This document shows, piece by piece, positions 16,695 through 24,374 of a DNA stretch of 64,000 nucleotides. Source of the DNA: Oscillospiraceae bacterium. Lineage in GTDB: Bacteria > Bacillota > Clostridia > Oscillospirales > Oscillospiraceae. The stretch is taken from positions 62,001 to 126,000 of the forward strand of contig JAFXTU010000059.1 of NCBI GenBank assembly GCA_017535635.1, given 5' to 3'. Position 1 is the first letter of the stretch. The number at the start of each line of letters is the position of its first letter. The position numbers and the translations under genes are program-made. The notes under the pieces were generated by a model. It did not search any database and was not told the DNA's origin. It worked only from the letters and a program-made list of their open reading frames with translations.

Positions 16695-17603
16695 ATGAAC
16701 ATGCTTTCAGTCGCGGATTTTGCGGCAAAATGGGGTATCGCTGAACGCACGGTACGGAACTACTGCGCCAATGGGCGCATTCCCGGCGCTGTGCTGGAGG
16801 GCAAGACCTGGCTGATCCCGGAGGACGCGGAGCGTCCCGCCAGAATCAATCGGCACGAAGATCTGCCCAGGACCCTTTTGGAACGGCTGCGGGCGGAAAA
16901 GAAGCTGCGTTTGCCGGGAGGCATCTATCATAAGGTCCAAGTGGACATGACCTATAACTCCAATCACATGGAGGGAAGCCGCCTTACCCATGAGCAGACC
17001 CGGCTGATCTTTGAGACGAACACCGTTGGTATGGAGGGGGAGGCGGTGAACGTGGATGACGTGGTGGAGACCGCCAATCACTTCCGCTGCATCGACCTGA
17101 TGATCGAGAACGCGACCCGGCCCCTCAGTGAAGCCTTTATCAAGGAACTGCACCGGACGCTGAAAAACGGCACCAGCGACAGTCGCCTGAGTTGGTTCGC
17201 GGTGGGGGCATATAAAAAGGTGGCGAACGAGGTTGGCGGACAGCCTACCACCGCGCCGGGCCAGGTAGCCTCCGCCATGGGGAAACTGATTGGAGAATAC
17301 AACAGGACCTCAGAAAAGACCCTGGATGAACTGCTGGACTTCCATGTAGCCTTTGAACGCATCCACCCCTTCCAGGACGGGAATGGCCGGGTAGGACGGC
17401 TCATCCTGTTCAAGGAGTGCCTGCGCTGCGGCATCGTCCCCTTCATCATCGACGATCAGCACAAGGCGTTCTATTACCGGGGCCTGCGTCAGTGGCCCAA
17501 AACCCCCGGCTACCTCCGGGACACCTGCCTGCTCATGCAGGACGACTTTAAGGCGGCTTTACAGTATTTTGGCATTGTATCTCATCAACAGTTTCGGCAG
17601 TAA
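16695..17603 (+). CDS. Fic-domain protein with N-terminal helix-turn-helix
   Basis: A 302-residue protein. Residues 1-45 form a MerR/excisionase-like winged helix (VADFAAKWGIAERTVRNYCANGRIPGA). The Fic domain follows with the complete catalytic motif HPFQDGNGRVGR, so AMP transfer from ATP to a target hydroxyl is expected. SNHMEG, upstream of the core, fits the [ST]xxxE[GN] inhibitory motif and suggests self-inhibition by an N-terminal helix. The HTH suggests autoregulation or DNA targeting. GGGGTG precedes the ATG at 16695. No antitoxin-like partner gene is adjacent. Base composition is somewhat less GC-rich than the surroundings, so it may be an acquired gene next to the tRNA. Confidence 0.85.
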   Translation: MNMLSVADFAAKWGIAERTVRNYCANGRIPGAVLEGKTWLIPEDAERPARINRHEDLPRTLLERLRAEKKLRLPGGIYHKVQVDMTYNSNHMEGSRLTHEQTRLIFETNTVGMEGEAVNVDDVVETANHFRCIDLMIENATRPLSEAFIKELHRTLKNGTSDSRLSWFAVGAYKKVANEVGGQPTTAPGQVASAMGKLIGEYNRTSEKTLDELLDFHVAFERIHPFQDGNGRVGRLILFKECLRCGIVPFIIDDQHKAFYYRGLRQWPKTPGYLRDTCLLMQDDFKAALQYFGIVSHQQFRQ

Positions 17604-17642
17604 TCTGGAGAACAGAACAAAAGAAGGAACGAGGTAATCACA

Positions 17643-17870
17643 ATGGTGTATGCAGCAGTTGCCGTCGTCGTGATCGCTGTCGCAGTTGGGCTGATCTATA
17701 CCGCGAGGCAAAACAATGCGATCAAACAAAGGATCTTCACAAGGGGAACAGTGTTCGCATCAAATATCTGCCCGATAAGCCAAAGTATGTGATCCGTGCA
17801 GAATGTGTTCCGCCGGGAAAACACCATACAGAACGGGCCCCAAATCAAGCATGTTGCGCTTTGATTTGGG
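17643..17870 (+). pseudogene. Decayed small membrane protein gene (frameshifted)
   Basis: ATG 17643 opens a 49-codon frame with one membrane helix (AAVAVVVIAVAVGLIY) ending at TGA 17790. The next frame over the second half reads GNSVRIKYLPDKPKYVI, which looks like a DUF3592-type beta-rich segment, and then runs into the terminator. The simplest reading is a small membrane protein broken by a frameshift near 17710-17740. A genuine 49-residue protein is the alternative. GAGG precedes the ATG at a usable distance. Confidence 0.35.
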
Positions 17871-17881
17871 ACCCGTTTTTT
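17834..17881 (+). terminator. Intrinsic terminator before the SLH gene
   Basis: A long stem (17834-17848 with 17861-17875, one C-A mismatch) is followed by TTTTTT. It also separates the convergent SLH gene. Confidence 0.8.
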
Positions 17882-17893
17882 CATTTCAGCACG

Positions 17894-19075
17894 TCATTCC
17901 CCTTCATACCGCATGAGCACCGTGGCGACCTGGGCCCGGCCCGCTTCCGTTTTGGGGCTGAGCAGGTCGTTTCCCACACCGGTAATGAGCCCCGCGTCCA
18001 CGGCCCACTGCATGGCGTCGTAAGCCCAGCCGGAGATCTGCTCCGCATCCAGGAACACACCCAGATTGACCCTTTCCGTCGGGGTCGAGCTCATACCCTT
18101 ATAACCGGCGAAGCGCCACAGGATCGTCGCCAGCTGTTCCCGGCTCACGCTGTCGTTTGGGCCGAAGGAATCCGTGCCGTAGCCGTCCACGATGTGCTCC
18201 GACGCCGCCCAGCGCACGGCCTCCGTGTACCAGGCTCCCGCGGGCACATCCTGAAAGCTCAGGTCAAGATCGGAGCGCGGCTCGCCTTCCATTCTCCAGA
18301 GCATGGTTACGAGCATGGCGCGGCTCGCCGCCGCGGCCGGGGCAAAATGCTGACCATCCACGCCGTTCATGACGCCCTGATCCAGCGCCCAATGGATACC
18401 GTCGTGATACCAGGATGCCGCGTCCAGATCGTCATAGGAATTCAAGGGGCACTCGTCCCCTTTCCGACAGTCGGCACAGCCTGGCTTATGTTCCCCGTCG
18501 GAGACATCCGGCGGCTCCGTTCCCTCCTCCGGGGTAAGGTCCGGCTCCGTCTCCTCCGGTGGAGTATCGGAAGGATCGTCTGGAGAAGCTACTTCCCCAC
18601 CGGACTCCTCTTGCTCATTGCCCTCAGCCCGCGGGGTATAGAATAGGGGGATCTCCAGCTTTGAGAAGCCCACAGCGTCACTGCCGACTCTCAGCGTCAG
18701 CTCCTCGGCTTCCTCCGGCAGCGGAAAAGCAGCCAGAAACGAGACCGAGATGCCCGCGGTCTGCTGGTCCGCATACAGAATGCCGCTGCTGCCCTCGACG
18801 GTGAGAAGATAGGACCTCCCCGGCGCGGTTCTCCGGAGCGTGACCCGAAGCGCGGCGGAGCCCGGGTAAAACACCTCGTTCCCTTCCCTGCCGTCCACAT
18901 TTTGGATCACCGCTTCAACGGTCTCCCCGGAAAACGTGACCGGCACGATCTCCACATGTTCAGCAGAGTCGATCCCGTAAAAGCCCGCAGCCTCGGGCTC
19001 CGCCGCGCCGGCGGGCATGAGAACCCAAAGCAGGAGCAACGCGCAGATCACTGAGGTCAACCATCTGTCTTTCAT
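17894..19075 (-). CDS. Secreted protein with three SLH domains
   Basis: A 393-residue protein with an N-terminal signal peptide (about 1-28, ending GAAEPEA). A domain of unknown fold (about 30-150) is followed by an acidic Pro/Glu/Thr linker containing a short Cys patch (PGCADCRKGDECP). Three SLH repeats follow, recognised by WYHDGIHWALDQGVMNG, WYTEAVRWAASEHIVDGYG and WAYDAMQWAVDAGLITG. SLH domains bind pyruvylated cell-wall polymers, so the protein is wall-anchored. ATG 19075 has AAGGA eight bases upstream; ATG 19084 lacks proper spacing. It follows the truncated subtilase-like gene. Confidence 0.85.
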   Translation of the reverse strand: MKDRWLTSVICALLLLWVLMPAGAAEPEAAGFYGIDSAEHVEIVPVTFSGETVEAVIQNVDGREGNEVFYPGSAALRVTLRRTAPGRSYLLTVEGSSGILYADQQTAGISVSFLAAFPLPEEAEELTLRVGSDAVGFSKLEIPLFYTPRAEGNEQEESGGEVASPDDPSDTPPEETEPDLTPEEGTEPPDVSDGEHKPGCADCRKGDECPLNSYDDLDAASWYHDGIHWALDQGVMNGVDGQHFAPAAAASRAMLVTMLWRMEGEPRSDLDLSFQDVPAGAWYTEAVRWAASEHIVDGYGTDSFGPNDSVSREQLATILWRFAGYKGMSSTPTERVNLGVFLDAEQISGWAYDAMQWAVDAGLITGVGNDLLSPKTEAGRAQVATVLMRYEGE

Positions 19076-19196
19076 CTCTTTCATCCTTTGGCTTAGCGCG
19101 GCCCGGTCTCTTTTATCGGACCGGTCAGGCCGCTGTAAGTATTCTTTTCTGTACCATTACGGCATAATGCACAGGCTTGGCAGCGACCTGGTCCCT

Positions 19197-19219
19197 GCTG
19201 AGCTGGTACTCAGCTCAGC
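19197..19219. repeat. Inverted repeat between two secreted-protein genes
   Basis: GCTGAGCT/AGCTCAGC, 8-bp perfect arms around a 7-nt loop, just downstream of the gene at 19227-19823. No T run follows on either strand, so it is a processing or operator-type hairpin rather than a clear terminator. Confidence 0.4.
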
Positions 19220-19226
19220 CTCCGAA

Positions 19227-19823
19227 TCAGGGTGTTTTTCTCCCGTCCAACAGGGGCTTCATCGTCTCCGTCTCATAGACGAACTGCTCATACCGAGCAG
19301 TTTCCTCCAGAGTCTCCAACTCCGCAGTACCATGTGCGGGGATGGTCAGCATGTACTCCGTCACGCCCAGGCAGAGGCCCGTTTCATCGTATTCCGCCAA
19401 GAGATACATACAGCCCAGCGTCGTGTCGGTACGGTTCTCAAGCCCGGTCGCAGGTCCGGCTTCCGGGAAGAAGGAGCAGGGCGCCTCCGGCGCTTCCGGC
19501 GCTTCCCCCGTCAGAAGCAGGACTGCGTCCTCGAGATGGAGAATTCCGTATCCGTAGTATTCATTAAAGCCCTCCGCCCCCCGATCACCGGCGGACCGGG
19601 CCAGCAGGTCGGCATGAAGGAGGCTCTTCAGTTCCTCCTCGCTCACCATGTCAAAGGGGGCAGCCCGGGAGAGATCGGCGAGGGTCTCCCGGTATTTCAC
19701 GATGTACTCCCTCTTTCCCCGCTCCGTCGGGCCGGTGACAGAAAAGCGGCACAGGCCCGTAAGGAGCAGCGCGAAGATCAGCAGGGCGAGGATCCGCTTC
19801 GGGACCCTCTCTTTCCACATCAT
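19227..19823 (-). CDS. Secreted subtilase-like remnant lacking the catalytic domain
   Basis: A 198-residue protein with an N-terminal signal/anchor helix (LALLIFALLLTGLC). Residues about 38-75 (YIVKYRETLADL then PFDMVSEEELKSLL) look like the start of an S8 peptidase propeptide. Residues about 85-103 (YYGYGILHLEDAVLLL) look like the end of a subtilase catalytic domain, and the rest like its C-terminal beta domain. The Asp-His-Ser core between them is absent. I infer an in-frame internal deletion or a dedicated inhibitor-like protein. GGGGAC precedes the ATG, and a near-consensus promoter lies upstream, so it is probably expressed. Confidence 0.5.
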   Translation of the reverse strand: MMWKERVPKRILALLIFALLLTGLCRFSVTGPTERGKREYIVKYRETLADLSRAAPFDMVSEEELKSLLHADLLARSAGDRGAEGFNEYYGYGILHLEDAVLLLTGEAPEAPEAPCSFFPEAGPATGLENRTDTTLGCMYLLAEYDETGLCLGVTEYMLTIPAHGTAELETLEETARYEQFVYETETMKPLLDGRKTP

Positions 19824-19900
19824 ACGCTGTCCCCTTTATTTCTTCATTTTCAGCAGACGCTCCAGGACTCCCGGCTTCCGGATGCTCAAAAGTCAAATCT

Positions 19901-19929
19901 ATTTTACCGTTGCGGACCGGAGTTGTCAA
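19901..19929 (-). promoter_or_regulatory. Promoter for the subtilase-like remnant
   Basis: TTGACA (19924-19929) and TAAAAT (19901-19906) on the minus strand with a 17-bp spacer; leader of about 70 nt. Confidence 0.65.
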
Positions 19930-20074
19930 TCAAAGCCGAACGGCACATTGCACCTGCCATAAACAAATAGATCCCATCAGCGCGATCATTCCGGCACAGC
20001 ACCGGCAGCACGATCTCAACGGATCCCAGCACGGGCGATCGTTGCTTTCCATGAAGGATCGAACAAACAGGCTC

Positions 20075-20104
20075 TTGACAGAGGGCTCTCTGCAATGAGA
20101 TACT
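20075..20104 (+). promoter_or_regulatory. Promoter for the membrane protein at 20154
   Basis: TTGACA (20075-20080) and GATACT (20099-20104) with an 18-bp spacer, 50 bp before the ATG. Confidence 0.6.
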
Positions 20105-20153
20105 ATGATTGTATTTTCTACCCCTCAAACAAACAGAAAAGGAGACTGGTATC

Positions 20154-20816
20154 ATGCGATTTCCAAACGCGCTGGACGGTGTCAAAAAGATCTATAAGGC
20201 TGAGATCATCGCTCTGCTCAGTGCCATCCTTGCCGCAGTCGCGGCGCTCCTCCTACTGATCGGGGCAGGAAGCGCCATGGCCAGCGCTGCCGGCGGCGCC
20301 GTGGCGGGGCTGGTCGGCGGCGGCGTGCTCATGATCGCGGTCGCGGTGCTGGCGATCATCGCCTTCATCATGAACATCGTGGGTCTGAACAAGGCCAAGC
20401 CCGACGAGGACAACTTCAAATTCGCGCTGTACGCCGTGATCGTCGGCATCATCGCCTCGTTGCTGTTGGGCTTCGCCAAGTCCGGCAGCTTCCTCAGCGG
20501 GCTGGGCGACACGCTCAACCAGATCTGCAGTTTCCTCTGCACCTGGTACGTATGCACTGCCCTCATCAACCTGGCGAAGAGCCTCGAGGACGCCGGGATG
20601 GAGCAGAAGGGCGTCAACGCTCGAAGACTGCTGCTGACCACCTGGTGCTTCACCATCGTGCTGAACGTTCTGGGCACCATCCTGAACAACTCCAGCAGCA
20701 TCGCCCTCGGCGTCGTTTCCGGCATTATTCTTCTGGCCGCCGCGGTGGTACGGATCATTGCCTACATCCTCTATCTGAAGCTCCTCAGCAACGCCAGGAC
20801 CATGCCGGAAGCCTGA
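20154..20816 (+). CDS. Polytopic membrane protein of unknown function
   Basis: A 220-residue protein with six hydrophobic segments rich in Ala, Gly, Ile and Leu, starting with a short amphipathic stretch (MRFPNALDGVKKIYKAEI). A central segment (KAKPDEDNFKFALYAVIVG) separates helices two and three. I do not recognise the family. AAGGAG lies nine bases before ATG 20154; a longer in-frame start at 20109 overlaps the promoter. It is a single-gene unit between its own promoter and a hairpin terminator. Confidence 0.65.
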   Translation: MRFPNALDGVKKIYKAEIIALLSAILAAVAALLLLIGAGSAMASAAGGAVAGLVGGGVLMIAVAVLAIIAFIMNIVGLNKAKPDEDNFKFALYAVIVGIIASLLLGFAKSGSFLSGLGDTLNQICSFLCTWYVCTALINLAKSLEDAGMEQKGVNARRLLLTTWCFTIVLNVLGTILNNSSSIALGVVSGIILLAAAVVRIIAYILYLKLLSNARTMPEA

Positions 20817-20854
20817 GCAGAACGCAATTCCGTCACGATCCTGCTGACAAGAAT

Positions 20855-20892
20855 CGCCCGGCCTCTGGGAAGATCATCCCGGAGGTCGGGCG
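20855..20892. terminator. Terminator-like hairpin between convergent genes
   Basis: An 11-bp stem CGCCCGGCCTC/GAGGTCGGGCG (one G-T pair) lies between the membrane-protein gene and sleB. The T tracts on both sides are weak, better on the minus strand (ATTCTTGT). Confidence 0.45.
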
Positions 20893-20929
20893 TTGATTCG
20901 CACATTATCCGATCTGACGCAATGGAACT

Positions 20930-21589
20930 TCAGGCGCAGAAGCGGTGCTTGCCGATGTTGACGATGAGCGGTCTCGACCAGATCCAGGCGCTGGTGGCCG
21001 TGGAAGGATTAAAGTAATAGATGGCCCCGCCGGTGGGGTCCCAGCCGTTCAGGGCGTCGTCCGCAGCCCGGTAGGCGCTCTCCGCCACGGGCTGGTTGAA
21101 CTGGCCGTCGGCGATGCAGCTGAAAGCGCCGGACTGGTAGATGACCCCCGCGATGGAATTGGGAAAGGACGGGTGTTCCACCCGGTTAAGGACCACCGCG
21201 CCCACGGCCACCTGCCCCACATAGGGCTCCCCTCTCGCCTCGGCGGTGATCAGCCGCGCCAGAAGCGCCCGGGTGTTGCTGTCCGCCGTGGGAGAAGAAA
21301 CGCTGATCCCCAGGGCGGAGAGAGTATTGGGTCCGCAGATGCCGTCCACGGTGAGGCCCCTGGCCTTCTGGAATTTCTTGACGGCGGCCGTGGTCCTGCT
21401 CCCATAGATCCCGTCGATGGTATAGGTATAGTATCCCCCCTCCCGCAGCCGCTGCTGGATCTTCGACACCACGCTCCCGCTGGAGCCCTGCCGGTAGCTC
21501 AGGGCCTCCGCGTTCTGACTCAGCTGGATAAGAAGGATATTTACTGCGAACAAAACCGCCAGGGCGGCAGAAAGTCTTGCTTTTTTCAT
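20930..21589 (-). CDS. sleB: Spore cortex-lytic enzyme SleB
   Basis: A 219-residue secreted protein. It has a signal peptide (1-30), a peptidoglycan-binding domain (about 33-92: GSSGSVVSKIQQRLREGGYY and FQKARGLTVDGICG) and a Hydrolase_2 lytic transglycosylase domain (about 107-219) with the likely catalytic Glu at 117 (ITAEARGEPY) and VAVGAVVLNRV. It cuts spore cortex peptidoglycan at muramic-delta-lactam during germination. The usual ypeB partner is not adjacent. Its ribosome binding site GGAGGAG is inside the 3' arm of a 13-bp hairpin. Confidence 0.92.
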   Translation of the reverse strand: MKKARLSAALAVLFAVNILLIQLSQNAEALSYRQGSSGSVVSKIQQRLREGGYYTYTIDGIYGSRTTAAVKKFQKARGLTVDGICGPNTLSALGISVSSPTADSNTRALLARLITAEARGEPYVGQVAVGAVVLNRVEHPSFPNSIAGVIYQSGAFSCIADGQFNQPVAESAYRAADDALNGWDPTGGAIYYFNPSTATSAWIWSRPLIVNIGKHRFCA

Positions 21590-21596
21590 ATGATCA

Positions 21597-21626
21597 GCTC
21601 CTCCGCAGATTAGTCTGCGGAGGAGC
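21597..21626 (-). promoter_or_regulatory. Hairpin that sequesters the sleB ribosome binding site
   Basis: A perfect 13-bp inverted repeat (21597-21609 with 21614-21626, 4-nt loop) lies between the thrS stop and the sleB ATG. The minus-strand 3' arm includes GGAGGAG of sleB. No T run follows, so it should act on translation rather than as a terminator. The arms share CCTCCGCA/TGCGGAGG with the hairpin at 7739-7772. Confidence 0.65.
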
Positions 21627-21649
21627 CGTCTCAGGAATACCAGGGAAAA

Positions 21650-23560
21650 TCAGATCGTTTTGTCAGCGACTTCCTTCTCGATCTTTGCCAGGAACTCGTC
21701 AACGGACATGGTGAGCTGCTCGCCTGTGCGGGTACGGATGCTGAGGCTGCCGTCCTGGGCCTCCTTGTCGCCGATGACCAGCATATAGGGGACCTTCTGC
21801 ATCTGGGCTTCCCGGATCTTATAGCCGATCTTTTCATTCCGCAGGTCCGCCTCCGCCCGGTAGCCCTTCTGCTGCAGGAGCGCGACCAGCTCCTCACAGC
21901 GGTCATGGGTCCGATCCGTGATGGGGAGCACCTTCACCTGCACCGGGCTCAGCCACAGGGGGAAGGCACCGGCGAAATGCTCGGTGATGATGCCCAGGAA
22001 GCGCTCGATGGAGCCGAAGACCACCCGGTGGATCATCACCGGGCACTCCTTCTCCCCGCTGGAGTTCACATACTCCAGGTTGAAGCGGCCGGGGAGCTGG
22101 TAGTCCAGCTGGATGGTGCCGCACTGCCAGGTCCGTCCCAGGCAGTCCTCGATGTGGAAGTCCAGCTTGGGGCCGTAGAAGGCGCCGTCGCCGGGGTTGA
22201 TGGTGTATTCCTTGCCCAGGCTGGTGATGGCGTCCGCCAGGGCATTGGTGGCGATCTCCCAGTCCTCCTCGGTGCCGATGTGATCCTCCGGCATGGTGCT
22301 CAGCTCAATGGTGTAGGGCAGCCGGAAGAGGGAATACACCTCGTCAAAGAGCTGGGCGATGCGCATGACCTCCCCCTTGATCTGCTCCTTGGCCAGAAGG
22401 ATATGGGCGTCGTCCTGGGTAAAGCAGCGGACCCGGAACATCCCGTGGAGGGCGCCGGAGAGCTCATGGCGGTGGACGGTGCCCAGCTCGGAGTAGCGCA
22501 GAGGCAGTTCCCGGTAGGAATGGGGCTCCAGATCGTAGACCAGGATACTGCCGGGGCAGTTCATGGGCTTGATGGCAAAATCCTCCCCGTCGATGAGGGT
22601 GGTGTACATATTGTCCTTATAGTGGTCCCAGTGGCCGCTGGTCTCCCACAAGGTCCGGCGCATGATCTGAGGCGTCATGATCTCCAGATAGCCCCACTTT
22701 TTGTGGACCTCGCGCCAGTAATTGATCAGCGTATTGCGAAGGACCATGCCGTTGTGCAGATAGAAGGGGAAGCCGGGAGCCTCGTCCCGGAAGGCAAAAA
22801 GGCCCAGCTCCTTGCCCAGCTTGCGGTGATCCCGCTTTTTGGCCTCCTCGATGCGCTGGAGATAGGCGTCCAGCTCTTCCTTCTTGGGGAAGCAGGTGCC
22901 GTAGATGCGCTGGAGCATCTTGCGCTTACTGTCCCCCCGCCAGTAGGCCCCGGTGCAGCTGGTGAGCTTGATGGCGTTGCCCTTCAGCTTACCGGTCCTG
23001 GCCAGGTGGGGCCCGGCGCAGAGGTCGGTAAAGGTGCCCTGGCTGTAGAAGCTGATGACCGCGTCCTCCGGCAGGTCCTGCACCAGCTCCACCTTGTAGG
23101 GCTCGTTCATGCTCTCCACGAACTGGAGGGCGGCGGGCCGTGGCATCTCAAAACGGACCAGCGGCAGATCCTCCTTGATGATCTTCCGCATCTCCACTTC
23201 CAGCTTCTCCAGGATCTCCGGCGTGAAGACGGTCTCCGAGTCGATGTCGTAGTAGAAGCCGTCGTCGATGGCGGGGCCGATGGCCAGCTTGGAGTCCGGA
23301 TAGAGCCGCTTCACCGCCTGCGCCAATACGTGAGACGCCGTGTGGCGGTAGGCCAGTCTCCCATCCGCGTCCTCAAAGGTGTTGAAGGTGACATGGCAGT
23401 CATGCTCCAGGGGAAGAGGCAGACCATGCACCTTCCCGTCCACGGTGGCGGACAGGACCTTCCGGGCAAAGCCCTCCGAGATCCTTCCGGCGACATCCAG
23501 AAGGGTACTCCCCTTCTCCACCTCGATGACGCTTCCGTCCTTCAATGTAACTTGTATCAT
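21650..23560 (-). CDS. thrS: Threonyl-tRNA synthetase
   Basis: A 636-residue class II synthetase of normal length. Domains are TGS (1-60), the editing domain with HTASHVLAQAVKRL (HxxxH), the catalytic core with motif 2 RELPLRYSELG and the zinc-site Cys in MNCPGS, and the C-terminal anticodon-binding domain from about 540 (VKVLPITDRTHDRCEELV). It charges and proofreads tRNA-Thr. The 62-bp upstream gap is too short for a T-box riboswitch, which is unusual for Firmicutes thrS. GGAGGT lies four bases before the ATG. Confidence 0.95.
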   Translation of the reverse strand: MIQVTLKDGSVIEVEKGSTLLDVAGRISEGFARKVLSATVDGKVHGLPLPLEHDCHVTFNTFEDADGRLAYRHTASHVLAQAVKRLYPDSKLAIGPAIDDGFYYDIDSETVFTPEILEKLEVEMRKIIKEDLPLVRFEMPRPAALQFVESMNEPYKVELVQDLPEDAVISFYSQGTFTDLCAGPHLARTGKLKGNAIKLTSCTGAYWRGDSKRKMLQRIYGTCFPKKEELDAYLQRIEEAKKRDHRKLGKELGLFAFRDEAPGFPFYLHNGMVLRNTLINYWREVHKKWGYLEIMTPQIMRRTLWETSGHWDHYKDNMYTTLIDGEDFAIKPMNCPGSILVYDLEPHSYRELPLRYSELGTVHRHELSGALHGMFRVRCFTQDDAHILLAKEQIKGEVMRIAQLFDEVYSLFRLPYTIELSTMPEDHIGTEEDWEIATNALADAITSLGKEYTINPGDGAFYGPKLDFHIEDCLGRTWQCGTIQLDYQLPGRFNLEYVNSSGEKECPVMIHRVVFGSIERFLGIITEHFAGAFPLWLSPVQVKVLPITDRTHDRCEELVALLQQKGYRAEADLRNEKIGYKIREAQMQKVPYMLVIGDKEAQDGSLSIRTRTGEQLTMSVDEFLAKIEKEVADKTI

Positions 23561-23621
23561 AGGTACCTCCCCGGGCGTCCATACGAAAGACTACCCAATA
23601 ATCTATATCATAGGCCAAAAC

Positions 23622-24374
23622 CTACAATATGCCGAAAATCGCGCCGATCAGCAGGGTCAGCCCCGCCAAAAGCGGCTGGTGCAGGATATAAATGAGAAGG
23701 GCGTGCCGCCCCACAGTCGGGAAAAAAGGAACCTTCGCCGTATAAAACCGATCCGGCAGCTTATGCTCCAAAACCTTTTCCCCCAGCCAGGCCCCCAACA
23801 GGAAGACAAAGACCCAGGGCAGGATGGGAAAATAATCCGCCGAGGCGAAATCCTCCCGGACGAAGCCGAAGGGGAAGAGCCAGGGGCTCTCCGTGGCGTA
23901 TCCGCCATTGGTGCATCGGTGGAGCAGCGCGATCAGCAGGACATAGAGAACCGGGGCCAGCCAGTCCGGCAGCCGATCCCACAGCTTCCGGGTAAGCCCA
24001 TAGAAAAGCATGCAGAAGCCCAGCAGGTGCAGCACGCCGAAGACGATCAGGATCCCCAGTTCCTCCCCCAGGAACCGAAGGGCCAGCCGGTCCCCTGCCC
24101 AGGTCACTAAGGTCAGCGCCAGAGCCACGGCAATGACCTTCAGCCCCCGCTTCACATTGGAGCGGCTGAAGCGGGAGGAGACGCCGGAGAGCAGGATGAA
24201 GCAGCCGGCGAAGCAGTAATGCAGAATATCGAAGACCGGGTTTGTGAACAGCCACCAGGGCGCGCCCAAAAAGGCACAGAGGTCATAAAGCAGATGGTGG
24301 ATGCACATGAGGACGACGCAGAGGCCACGCAGAGCGTCGATGATCTGGATGCGCTCCCGTCCCGGAGCTGTCAT
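23622..24374 (-). CDS. HGSNAT-like (DUF1624) membrane acyltransferase
   Basis: A 250-residue protein with about seven to eight helices. The N-terminus IQIIDALRGLCVVLMCIHHLLYDLCAF matches the heparan-alpha-glucosaminide N-acetyltransferase catalytic-domain family (R/D-x-RG-xxxxxM-xxxH), and HPLLIY-type RHALLIYILHQP is near the end. Acetyl transfer to a surface sugar across the membrane is the family expectation; the substrate is unknown. It overlaps the ychF stop by four bases, so it is coupled to ychF. Confidence 0.8.
   Translation of the reverse strand: MTAPGRERIQIIDALRGLCVVLMCIHHLLYDLCAFLGAPWWLFTNPVFDILHYCFAGCFILLSGVSSRFSRSNVKRGLKVIAVALALTLVTWAGDRLALRFLGEELGILIVFGVLHLLGFCMLFYGLTRKLWDRLPDWLAPVLYVLLIALLHRCTNGGYATESPWLFPFGFVREDFASADYFPILPWVFVFLLGAWLGEKVLEHKLPDRFYTAKVPFFPTVGRHALLIYILHQPLLAGLTLLIGAIFGIL

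Larger units (their letters stand above)
19824..20153. other. Intergenic region with two diverging promoters
   Basis: 330 bp without a convincing gene. It holds the leftward promoter at 19901-19929 and the rightward promoter at 20075-20104. Two overlapping open frames here lack ribosome binding sites and plausible composition. Confidence 0.6.

Noticed and set aside
16588-16743. 51-codon frame overlapping the Fic promoter and gene start
   Set aside because: There is no convincing ribosome binding site, and it overlaps both the promoter and the better-supported Fic start in another frame.
19904-20185. Leftward 93-codon frame in the 19.8-20.2 kb gap
   Set aside because: No ribosome binding site, mixed composition, and it covers two opposite promoters.
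23561-23621. T-box or other riboswitch before thrS
   Set aside because: The gap to the upstream gene is only about 60 bp, too short for a T-box.
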